DNA of 64,000 bases from CAVXXD01 sp963765625 (GTDB lineage Bacteria; Actinomycetota; Geothermincolia; Geothermincolales; Geothermincolaceae). Positions 50,700-57,686 of this stretch are shown in pieces. Numbering within the stretch: position 1 is the stretch's first letter; every line of letters begins with the position of its first letter. The DNA is taken from the NCBI GenBank assembly GCA_963765625.1, contig CAVXXD010000015.1:124001-188000 (forward strand), read 5' to 3'. Both the position numbers and the translations under genes were made by a program. The notes beneath the pieces are model-generated. The model saw nothing but the letters and a program-made list of their open reading frames with translations, was not told where the DNA came from and did no database searches.

Positions 50700-51089
50700 T
50701 TAACCCGCCTTAACCTCCTGCAGGTTGGAGGATTTCTCCAGCTCCTGCTTGGCCAGGTCCGCCAGCTGCTTGAAGGCCTCGGGCTCCCTCACCGCCAGGT
50801 CGGCCAGGACCTTGCGGTCAACTTCAACCCCGGCCTGCTTGAGGCCGTAGATAAATCGGTTGTAGCTCAGGCCGTTGATGCGGGCCGCCGCGTTGATGCG
50901 GGCGATCCACAGGCGGCGAAAATCGCCCTTGCGCACTCTGCGATCGCGGTAGGCGTACTGCAGAGAGTGCATCACCTGTTCCTTGGCCACTTTGTACTGG
51001 CGGCTGCGTGCGCCGCGGTACCCCTTGGCCATCTTCATTATCTTTTTGCGTCTATTGCGGCTGGCGACCGCGTGCCTCGTTCTGGACAT
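50700..51089 (-). CDS. rplT: 50S ribosomal protein L20
   Basis: Binds 23S rRNA early in 50S assembly and, in several bacteria, represses its own operon. The 129 residues have the typical start MSRTRHAVASRNRRKKIMKM, the very basic N-terminal extension, and RIWIARINAAAR-type core (LWIARINAAARINGLSYNRF). It lies four bases before the methyltransferase gene and 33 bases after rpmI. Confidence 0.97.
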   Translation of the reverse strand: MSRTRHAVASRNRRKKIMKMAKGYRGARSRQYKVAKEQVMHSLQYAYRDRRVRKGDFRRLWIARINAAARINGLSYNRFIYGLKQAGVEVDRKVLADLAVREPEAFKQLADLAKQELEKSSNLQEVKAG

Positions 51090-51122
51090 CTAAATCAGCT
51101 CCTTGAAAATATCCCTTGTCGC

Positions 51123-51317
51123 TCAGGACCCAATCAGTCTTTTAACCTTGGCCTGGTCGCTCGCGGCCACCTCTCCCGGCTTCCTGAAAGCGCGTTTACG
51201 CTTGGCGCTCTTCTTGGTGAGGATATGGCTGCCGCAAGCTTTCCTGCGCATTACTTTTCCCGTACCGGTGGTGCGGAAGCGCTTTGCCGCTCCGCGGTGT
51301 GTCTTCATTTTCGGCAT
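51123..51317 (-). CDS. rpmI: 50S ribosomal protein L35
   Basis: Small basic ribosomal protein, 64 residues, beginning MPKMKTHRGAAKRFRTTGTG, the family signature. Its ATG directly follows the infC stop codon (TAGATG), indicating translational coupling; rplT follows 33 bases later. Confidence 0.96.
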   Translation of the reverse strand: MPKMKTHRGAAKRFRTTGTGKVMRRKACGSHILTKKSAKRKRAFRKPGEVAASDQAKVKRLIGS

Positions 51318-51884
51318 CTATGTGTCCTCGCTTTCTTCCTTTGCCTTCTTCGTGGAGGGGTGGGTATCTCCCCTACGGTGGAGAACGGCCGGGGTCAGGA
51401 CCATGACCATGTTCCTGCCGTCAAGTTTGGGCTTCGACTCCACCGTGCCCAGTTCTTTAATGTCTTCGGCCAGCCTTACCAGGAGTTTCTCGCCAAGTTC
51501 CGTGTGGGTCATCTCGCGGCCCCGGAACATTACCGTGACCTTGACTTTATGCCCCGACTCCAGGAAGCGGCGAATGTGCTTCGTCTTGGTCTCATAGTCA
51601 TGGGGGTCTATCTTGGGCCGCATCTTCATCTCTTTGAAGGTGACCAGAGTCTGTTTTTTTCTGGCTTCCTTCATCCTGATGTCCTGCTCGTAGCGATACT
51701 TGCTGTAGTCCATGATGCGGCATACCGGCGGGCTTCCGTTGGGGTCCACCTCCACCAGGTCCAGACCGAGGTCGTCCGCCACTTTCTGAGCTTCTTCCAG
51801 GGTTTTTATCCCTAGCTGCTCCCCGTCTCCCGATATGAGTCGTACCTCTTTCGCCCGGATGCTCTTGTTTATTCTGGCGTCCAG
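51318..51884 (-). CDS. infC: translation initiation factor IF-3 with a non-canonical start codon
   Basis: IF-3 keeps ribosomal subunits apart and checks initiator tRNA and start codons. The conserved body runs from INKSIRAKEVRLISGDGEQL (N domain) through PVCRIMDYSKYRYEQDIRMK to the C domain (HIRRFLESGHKVKVTVMFRG). No ATG, GTG or TTG is in frame before residue ADDLGLDLVEV, and a TGA stops the frame at about 51914. Full-length IF-3 must therefore start at a rare codon: CTG at 51884 (188 residues, GGAAG ten bases upstream) or ATA at 51872. Rare infC start codons are known to serve autoregulation by IF-3. A GTG at 51782 would remove most of the N domain and is unlikely. Confidence 0.9.
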   Translation of the reverse strand: MDARINKSIRAKEVRLISGDGEQLGIKTLEEAQKVADDLGLDLVEVDPNGSPPVCRIMDYSKYRYEQDIRMKEARKKQTLVTFKEMKMRPKIDPHDYETKTKHIRRFLESGHKVKVTVMFRGREMTHTELGEKLLVRLAEDIKELGTVESKPKLDGRNMVMVLTPAVLHRRGDTHPSTKKAKEESEDT

Positions 51885-51996
51885 TCCTCTCCCACTTCCT
51901 TTCCTCCTCCGTCAGCACAAAAATATAGGACAACGGCACCGGCCGCCATCCCTGGCTTGTTAATCTCGATAACCCGGCCGCTCCTGCCGCAAGGTG

Positions 51997-52012
51997 AGAG
52001 GCTTTCGCCTCT
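51997..52012 (-). promoter_or_regulatory. GNRA-capped hairpin in the infC leader
   Basis: Minus strand AGAGGC-GAAA-GCCTCT: a perfect six-base stem with a GAAA tetraloop, about 20 bases after the predicted transcription start. The leader runs about 150 bases to infC and contains further GC-rich complementary segments (GGCCGG and GCCGG). L20- or IF-3-dependent control is plausible, but this exact element is not a known family to me. Confidence 0.5.
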
Positions 52013-52040
52013 TCTTTGCAATATTCAGTTACAAGAGAGA

Positions 52041-52069
52041 AGTATAGGATACACAGCGCTTCCTGTCCA
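52041..52069 (-). promoter_or_regulatory. promoter of the infC-rpmI-rplT operon
   Basis: Minus strand TGGACA (52064-52069) and TATACT (52041-52046) with 17-base spacing, each 5 of 6 to consensus. Start expected near 52034. The terminator after tRNA-Ala lies immediately upstream, isolating the operon. Confidence 0.7.
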
Positions 52070-52100
52070 GTTCCCGTGAAATGTCCCGCCGGTAAGCCCC

Positions 52101-52129
52101 AAAAGAAAAAAGCCGCCTTGGCGGCTTTT
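52101..52129 (-). terminator. Rho-independent terminator after tRNA-Ala
   Basis: Minus strand AAAGCCGCC-AA-GGCGGCTTT followed by TTTCTTTT: nine-base stem with a short loop, five bases after the encoded CCA end of tRNA-Ala. Confidence 0.9.
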
Positions 52130-52133
52130 GTTC

Positions 52134-52209
52134 TGGTGGAGCTGAGGGGACTCGAACCCCTGGTCTCTACCATGCCGAGGTAGCGCTTTCCCAGCTAAGC
52201 TACAGCCCC
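52134..52209 (-). tRNA. tRNA-Ala (GGC) with C at position 33
   Basis: Acceptor GGGGCTG/CAGCTCC contains the G3-U70 pair that defines tRNA-Ala. Anticodon stem CTACC/GGTAG, loop TCGGCAT, so anticodon GGC with C instead of U at position 33. T arm CAGGG-type with TTCGAGT loop, A73 and encoded CCA. Confidence 0.92.
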
Positions 52210-52287
52210 TAGTTTTTCAAAGACGTTCTCCCAATACAGGAATGTAGTATAAGCCTGCACCCGTCATGCGTCAATACGGCCTGGGCC

Positions 52288-52617
52288 TTACTCCTCCCAA
52301 TGAACCAGGGGGGCGTCCTTCCACAGCCTTTCAAGCTCGTAAAAGTCCCGCTCTTCCTGTAAGAAGACATGTACCACCAGGTCGATATAGTCCAGAAGGA
52401 TCCACCGCCGGTACTTCTCGCCTTCCCTCCGTGAAGCTTTTTCACCCAGTTCCCTGAGCTTTTCTTCTACCGTTTCCTTGATACGCGCCACCTGACGGTC
52501 GTTGGCGCCGCTGCAGATGACGAAGTAGTCCGTCATGGAGGTGACTTCGCGCATGTCCAGGATCAGGATGCCGTTGGCCTTTTTGTCAGCGGCCGCCCTG
52601 GCTGCCGCTATGGCCAT
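52288..52617 (-). CDS. rsfS: ribosome silencing factor RsfS
   Basis: Binds L14 and blocks subunit joining when nutrients are low. The 109 residues match the family: ADKKANGILILDMREVTSMT, DYFVICSGANDRQVARIKET and YIDLVVHVFLQEERDFYELE. A strong AGGAGG lies 22 bases before the ATG, which is unusually far, and no good start codon intervenes, so a few N-terminal residues could be missing from this call. It follows the LytR_C gene and the nadD-proA-proB set, the usual neighbourhood. Confidence 0.94.
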   Translation of the reverse strand: MAIAAARAAADKKANGILILDMREVTSMTDYFVICSGANDRQVARIKETVEEKLRELGEKASRREGEKYRRWILLDYIDLVVHVFLQEERDFYELERLWKDAPLVHWEE

Positions 52618-52659
52618 CTCTCTTGAATCCGCCGTAACCGGCCTCCTTTCACATCGCGA

Positions 52660-54006
52660 TCATTTACTATTCTTCCCGGCCAGGTCGTTTCCGACGACGA
52701 TGGTGATTTCGTCGGGAGATTCCTTGAACTCTACCTTTGGAATCCCGAAAAGCTGGGCCACATATTCAGCGAGCGCCTTTTTCAGAGGATCGCTGGTACC
52801 GTAGTATAACACGCTGGTCTGATGGGAAAAGTCGTTGTACTCCTGTCCATCGACTACGACTTTGGCGTTTCCTCCGGAATCAGCCACCATGAACCCCCTG
52901 CCCTCCAATAGGTTTCTGAGGTTGGAGCCCGCTCCCACCACACCGCAACCGTTCAGAATGGTTATGTCGGGTAAAGTGACCGTCCGGGACCCCTTGACCA
53001 TGCCATCCGACCAGGCACTGAGCAGTGAGGCAAAATACTCGTTTCTCCCTTCCTCCCCCGAGCCGGAGGGGCTTAAGGTAAAGGTACCAGGCGCCTCTTC
53101 CAGCACAGCAGAGAGATCCTCCTGGGACAATCCCGCGATGCCGGAAAAAGCCTCCTCGAGATAAGGCTGGCTGCGCCGCACACGCTCGTAGTATTCGTCC
53201 GCCCCCCCTTCGTCCAGCAGGTATGAGATCACCCGGTCCATATCCTTGATGGTCCGGCCTGCCGCCACCTTCTCTCGCGCCTGGGTGTAGATGTTATTGA
53301 TCTGGGTATCAGAGAAGACTTCCACGGGCGGGAATTCAAGGCCTTCGAAGAGAAACAACGCTTTTTTTATCGGCAGGACGGCGACATAATGGGCCGTCTG
53401 CCCCGTAATCCTTTCAATGATGTACCGCAGCTCTCCGGGGTGTTCGATGTTCCCCCCGAGGGCATCGGAAAGGCTCAAGTCCTTGCCGTCCTGGCTCTTT
53501 CCGACCAGGCCTTCGGATATCCAGTACATATTGATGGTGCCGTCGCGGTTCCAGCCGATCTCGACGATGCCGTGAATCACGCCATTGTCATCGGTAAGGC
53601 CTATCACGGTATTGATCGTTTCATCCTGGTACTCCTGCCCGGTTGTGGGGTTGGTAAGAAAAAGATGTGCCTCCTGGGCTTCCACCGGCTTTTCATCCTC
53701 CCACAGGCTGGTTACCTTGTCATTGATCCAGTTCCATTCCAGGACGGTCAGCGCCGCAAGCCCGCCTATCAACAAAATGACGACCAGGGCTATCGCGAAT
53801 TTTTTACGCCCGTTCTTTTTGCTCTCGTCAACCGGCTGGCTGGATCTGGAGGCTCTGGTTTCGCCGTCCTTTTCGACTGGTTCGTTGCCGGCATCGCTCA
53901 ACAGGTCGTCGGCGCTTATCCTGCGCTGCCCGGTCGAGGAAACGGCCTTCTTCCCCCGGCGTTTCTTCTTGCCTTCCTTCTCTTTTTTCGGTTTATCTTC
54001 CTGCAT
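52660..54006 (-). CDS. membrane-anchored protein with C-terminal LytR_C domain
   Basis: A 448-residue protein. A long basic, disordered cytoplasmic N-terminus (about 1-68) is followed by one membrane helix FAIALVVILLIGGLAALTVL (about 70-90) and an extracytoplasmic part. Residues about 110-300 resemble a diverged LCP domain (TINTVIGLTDDNGVIHGIVE), and residues about 355-445 are a LytR_C domain (ITILNGCGVVGAGSNLRNLL and SVLYYGTSDPLKKALAEYVA). LCP proteins attach polymers to peptidoglycan; the arginines expected in their active site are not evident, so catalysis is doubtful. Between nadD and rsfS, this arrangement recurs in actinobacteria. Confidence 0.78.
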   Translation of the reverse strand: MQEDKPKKEKEGKKKRRGKKAVSSTGQRRISADDLLSDAGNEPVEKDGETRASRSSQPVDESKKNGRKKFAIALVVILLIGGLAALTVLEWNWINDKVTSLWEDEKPVEAQEAHLFLTNPTTGQEYQDETINTVIGLTDDNGVIHGIVEIGWNRDGTINMYWISEGLVGKSQDGKDLSLSDALGGNIEHPGELRYIIERITGQTAHYVAVLPIKKALFLFEGLEFPPVEVFSDTQINNIYTQAREKVAAGRTIKDMDRVISYLLDEGGADEYYERVRRSQPYLEEAFSGIAGLSQEDLSAVLEEAPGTFTLSPSGSGEEGRNEYFASLLSAWSDGMVKGSRTVTLPDITILNGCGVVGAGSNLRNLLEGRGFMVADSGGNAKVVVDGQEYNDFSHQTSVLYYGTSDPLKKALAEYVAQLFGIPKVEFKESPDEITIVVGNDLAGKNSK

Positions 54007-54013
54007 GCCGTCC

Positions 54014-54616
54014 CTATCTATACAGACCGTTCTTTTCGATAAAGCCCGCCACTTCCCGGGGCACCAGATAGCGGATGGACCTTCTCTCTTTCACCCTTTG
54101 ACGTATGTCCGTGGAAGAAATGTCCAATCCGGGCATGGCCATCCGAGTAACCCGGGGGTGTGAAGCGAACTTCCTGCCGGCTTTGACGGTATGCCCCGGC
54201 CTCTCAATGGCTATGAAGACACACAGTTCCAGCAGGCCCTCAGGGTCCTTCCACCCGGATAGATCCAGCAGGGTATCCGACCCGCCGATGAAGTACAGTT
54301 CCCCTCGGGCTCCGTAGGTTTTTTTCAAGGCCCGCATGGTGTCCACGGTGTACGAAGGTCCAGGGCGGTCTACTTCAAAGCGCGATACTTTCAGCTGCGG
54401 ATGAGATGCCGTAGCAATGACCGCCATGAGGTAGCGCGTTTCGGGGTCGAGGATCTCTTCCCCTTGTTTGAAGGGGGAGATAGCCGCGGGAACGAAGACC
54501 ACTTCATCCAGCCCGAACTGGTCAAGCGCTTCTTGCGCGGCCGCCAGGTGCCCCAGGTGTATGGGATCGAAGGTGCCGCCCATCACCCCTATGCGCTTCG
54601 TCCTCAGACGCCCCAT
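54014..54616 (-). CDS. nadD: nicotinate-nucleotide adenylyltransferase
   Basis: Makes deamido-NAD from nicotinate mononucleotide and ATP. The 200-residue protein has the nucleotidyltransferase motif MGGTFDPIHLGHLAAAQEAL near the N-terminus and DISSTDIRQRVKERRSIRYL (SSTxIR) near the C-terminus. It lies one base after proA and seven before the LytR_C gene. Confidence 0.96.
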   Translation of the reverse strand: MGRLRTKRIGVMGGTFDPIHLGHLAAAQEALDQFGLDEVVFVPAAISPFKQGEEILDPETRYLMAVIATASHPQLKVSRFEVDRPGPSYTVDTMRALKKTYGARGELYFIGGSDTLLDLSGWKDPEGLLELCVFIAIERPGHTVKAGRKFASHPRVTRMAMPGLDISSTDIRQRVKERRSIRYLVPREVAGFIEKNGLYR

Positions 54617-54617
54617 C

Positions 54618-55865
54618 TCAGGCCCTCACCTGCCCATCTCCGTATATCACGAACTTGGAGGTGGTCAATTCGCGCAGGCTCATGGGGCCCCGGGCATGCA
54701 GCTTCTGAGTCGATATGCCGATCTCCGCTCCCATTCCGAACTGGTTGCCGTCGGTGAAACGGGTGCTGGCGTTGACGTATACGTCCGCGGAGTCGACCGC
54801 GGCAGCGAAGCGCCGCGCCGCCTGGTAATCGCTGGTAACTATGGCTTCGGAATGCTTACTGCCGTATTTATTTATATGGTCGATGGCTTCTTCCACATCG
54901 TCGACGACATGGACCGCCAGGATGAGGTCGAGAAACTCCGTATAGAAATCCTCCTCGGTAGCCGGGGTGGCTTCGGGAATAAACTGCCGCGCGCGCTCCG
55001 ATGCCCGCAACTCCACCCCATGCCCCTTCAGTTCCATCCCCGCTTTCGGCAGGAAGGAAGGAGCTATGCCGGCATTGACCAGCAGGGTCTCCATGGCATT
55101 GCAGACACCCGGCCTCTGTACCTTGGCATTCACCACGATGTTCAGGGCGGTCTCCTCGTCGGCGCTTTCGTCGACGTAGGTGTGGCAGTTCCCCACCCCC
55201 GTCTCTATGACCGGAACGGTGCTCTCCTCCACCACCGTCTTGATCAGACCGGCGCCGCCACGGGGAATCAGGACATCGATCAGCCCGTGCAGCCGCATAA
55301 GCTCACGCGCCGATTCCCGGTCGGTTAGTGGTACCAGCTGGATGGACCCGTCCGGAAGACCCGCGTCTTCCCCGGACCGGGCGATGATATCACTCAGGGC
55401 CTGATTGGAGTTTATGGCTGAGGAACTCCCCCTCAATATGACCGCATTGCCGCTTTTAATGCATAGCGCCGCCGCGTCAACCGTGACGTTCGGACGCGCT
55501 TCGTAAATTATCCCGATGACCCCGAGGGGAACCCGCAATTTCTTGATGTCCAGGCCGTTCGGGAGCCTCCAGCCCTCCATCACCTCGCCCACAGGATCTG
55601 GAAGAGCCGCCACTTCGCGCAATCCCGCCGCCATGTCGCCGATACGTGACTCCGACAGGGTGAGACGATCCATCAGGGCGGCGTTCATCCCGCCATCAAG
55701 TCCGGCCTTGCGATCCTTTTCATTGCTCTCCAGGATGATCGATACATTCGATTCAAGTGCGTCGGCCATGGCCAGCAGCGCCTGGTTCTTTACCCTGGTG
55801 GACAGGCAGGAAAGTTCCAGTGCCGCTTTTTTTGCCTTTATCCCGATATCCTCCACCACCGACAT
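54618..55865 (-). CDS. proA: gamma-glutamyl phosphate reductase
   Basis: Second step of proline synthesis: NADPH reduction of glutamyl phosphate to the semialdehyde. The 415 residues carry the aldehyde-dehydrogenase fold; GVIGIIYEARPNVTVDAAAL and NAVILRGSSSAINSNQAL bind cofactor, and QRPGVCNAMETLLVN contains the catalytic Cys. It is 42 bases after proB. Confidence 0.96.
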   Translation of the reverse strand: MSVVEDIGIKAKKAALELSCLSTRVKNQALLAMADALESNVSIILESNEKDRKAGLDGGMNAALMDRLTLSESRIGDMAAGLREVAALPDPVGEVMEGWRLPNGLDIKKLRVPLGVIGIIYEARPNVTVDAAALCIKSGNAVILRGSSSAINSNQALSDIIARSGEDAGLPDGSIQLVPLTDRESARELMRLHGLIDVLIPRGGAGLIKTVVEESTVPVIETGVGNCHTYVDESADEETALNIVVNAKVQRPGVCNAMETLLVNAGIAPSFLPKAGMELKGHGVELRASERARQFIPEATPATEEDFYTEFLDLILAVHVVDDVEEAIDHINKYGSKHSEAIVTSDYQAARRFAAAVDSADVYVNASTRFTDGNQFGMGAEIGISTQKLHARGPMSLRELTTSKFVIYGDGQVRA

Positions 55866-55907
55866 CTCACACCTCTCCTTCTCGATTCCCTGCCCCGATG
55901 TTCTATA

Positions 55908-57017
55908 TCAGAGGACCACCAGGCAGTCCCGGTGGACTACTTCCTGGCACGCCCCGCCAAGAAGCTTTGCTGCATCTTTTGAGTGCAAGCCCTTGATGGC
56001 CTCGAGGTCCTCGCACGAGTAGTTTATTAAGCCCCTGGCGATGACGCTGCCGTCCTCGATGGCTATCTCCACCATGTCGCCTTCCTTGAAGCCGCCGGTC
56101 ACTTCCGCCACTCCGGCTGGAAGCAGGCTCTTCCCCCCATGCAGGATGGCCTCTCCTGCACCACTGTCGATACGGATGCGTCCGGACGGTTGCAATCCGA
56201 AAGCGATCCATTGCTTGCGTCCTTTCATGCTCTTCCTGGCGGGGGGAAAGTATGTGCCCTCCTCGCTTCCATGCAAGACCCTTGTGACGGCGTTCTTTTT
56301 TCGACCGTTCAGGATGATTGTGCCCACCCCGGATGCGGTGGCGATTCGAGCCGCCTGCAGCTTCGTACTCATCCCTCCCGTCGAATGCTCGCCGCCCGCG
56401 CCTTCCGCCAGGCCCTCAAGTTCCGGTGTCACGGCCTCCACCCTGGGAATGAGGGAAGCTCCGGGATTTCTACGGGGGTCTGCCGTGAAAAGGCCGTCGG
56501 TATCCGTGAGCATAACCAGCAGGTCTGCTTCCACCAACCCTGCCACCAGCGCGGCCAGGCGGTCATTATCGCCGAAGCGTATCTCCTCCACCGCTACGGT
56601 ATCGTTCTCGTTAATGATCGGTACTATGCCCAGTTCCAGCAACCGCTGCATGGCATTCCGGGCATTGAGGTACTGCTTGCGATGGGTGATGTCGAACTGC
56701 GTTAGAAGGACCTGTCCGACCTCGAACTTGTTTGCCTCGAAGCATTCGGCGTAGAGGTCTATCAGTTTACCCTGCCCGACGGAAGCTGCCGCCTGCAGGG
56801 TTGGTATATCCTTGGGTCGCTCCTTCAGCCCCATGGCTTCGACACCAGCCGCGATGGCGCCCGAGGTGACCAGGGCGACGTCCCTGCCTTCCCGGCGGAT
56901 GGCGGCCATCTCATCCACCATGCGGCGGATGTGGGCACGGTCCAGACGACCGCTGGATCTGGTCAGGGTATGGGTACCGATCTTTATCACTATTCTGTCT
57001 ATTTTCAACTCTCGCAT
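55908..57017 (-). CDS. proB: glutamate 5-kinase
   Basis: First step of proline synthesis, normally feedback-inhibited by proline. The 369-residue form has an amino-acid-kinase domain (RIVIKIGTHTLTRSSGRLD, VPIINENDTVAVEEIRFGDN, GGMSTKLQAARIATASGVGT) and a C-terminal PUA domain (about 275-355). The obg gene often found upstream is missing; instead the divergent LemA gene begins 88 bases away. Confidence 0.96.
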   Translation of the reverse strand: MRELKIDRIVIKIGTHTLTRSSGRLDRAHIRRMVDEMAAIRREGRDVALVTSGAIAAGVEAMGLKERPKDIPTLQAAASVGQGKLIDLYAECFEANKFEVGQVLLTQFDITHRKQYLNARNAMQRLLELGIVPIINENDTVAVEEIRFGDNDRLAALVAGLVEADLLVMLTDTDGLFTADPRRNPGASLIPRVEAVTPELEGLAEGAGGEHSTGGMSTKLQAARIATASGVGTIILNGRKKNAVTRVLHGSEEGTYFPPARKSMKGRKQWIAFGLQPSGRIRIDSGAGEAILHGGKSLLPAGVAEVTGGFKEGDMVEIAIEDGSVIARGLINYSCEDLEAIKGLHSKDAAKLLGGACQEVVHRDCLVVL

Positions 57018-57070
57018 AATCTAAACATTATACTCCCTTAAAAGGACACGAGCCGTGCCACCGGACGGCG

Positions 57071-57099
57071 TAGCCAGACAAGCCGCGTACGCCTATAAT
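57071..57099 (+). promoter_or_regulatory. promoter of lemA, predicted to give a leaderless transcript
   Basis: TAGCCA (57071-57076, 4 of 6) and a perfect TATAAT (57094-57099), 17 bases apart. Only six bases separate the -10 element from the ATG at 57106, so transcription should begin at or within a base of the start codon. No ribosome-binding sequence is present. Confidence 0.62.
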
Positions 57100-57105
57100 T
57101 ACCCT

Positions 57106-57663
57106 ATGTCTACTCTGATATTGGTAGTTTCCGGCGTGATCCTTGCCGTCGCGCTGCTGTCAACGGCGCTCATCTTCAACCATCTGATACGCTTGCGCAA
57201 CCGGGCGGAAGCAGCCTGGCACGGGGTCGAAACCGAGCTTAAACGGCGCTATGACCTGATTCCAGTGCTGGCAAGCACGGTCAAGGGCTATGCCTCACAC
57301 GAAAACGCCGTCTTCGAGTCGGCAGCCGCGGCGCGCACGCGCGGCATGGAAGCCCGCTCCGTGCCGGATCATGCCGGAGCCACCGATCAAGCCACCATCT
57401 CTTTCTCTTCCCTCTTCGCCGTTGCCGAGGCCTATCCCGACCTCAGGGCCGCCCAGGGATTTCGCGACCTGCAGCGAGAACTTTCCCATACCGAATCAGT
57501 GATCGCCAACGCCAGGAAGTATTACAACGCTTCGGTGATGCATTACGACAACGCTCGCCAGGGTTTTCCCGGAAATCTAGTAGCGGGGCTTTTCGACAGC
57601 CGCTTTCCCGGCTTTGAATACCTGGAGTTCTCAGGCAACATCGACGCCGCTCCCAACACCTGA
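57106..57663 (+). CDS. LemA family membrane protein
   Basis: A 185-residue protein with one N-terminal membrane helix (LILVVSGVILAVALLSTALI) followed by the helical LemA domain: LRNRAEAAWHGVETELKRRY, DLIPVLASTVKGYASHE, LQRELSHTESVIANARKYYN and YDNARQGFPGNLVAGLF. Family function is unknown. It is encoded convergently with a DUF2207 protein 23 bases away, and these two families commonly occur together, so they probably share a membrane process. I use the ATG at 57106 because the -10 element immediately upstream excludes earlier starts. Confidence 0.9.
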   Translation: MSTLILVVSGVILAVALLSTALIFNHLIRLRNRAEAAWHGVETELKRRYDLIPVLASTVKGYASHENAVFESAAAARTRGMEARSVPDHAGATDQATISFSSLFAVAEAYPDLRAAQGFRDLQRELSHTESVIANARKYYNASVMHYDNARQGFPGNLVAGLFDSRFPGFEYLEFSGNIDAAPNT

Positions 57664-57686
57664 TGCTTCCGCTGGGATAGATAAAG

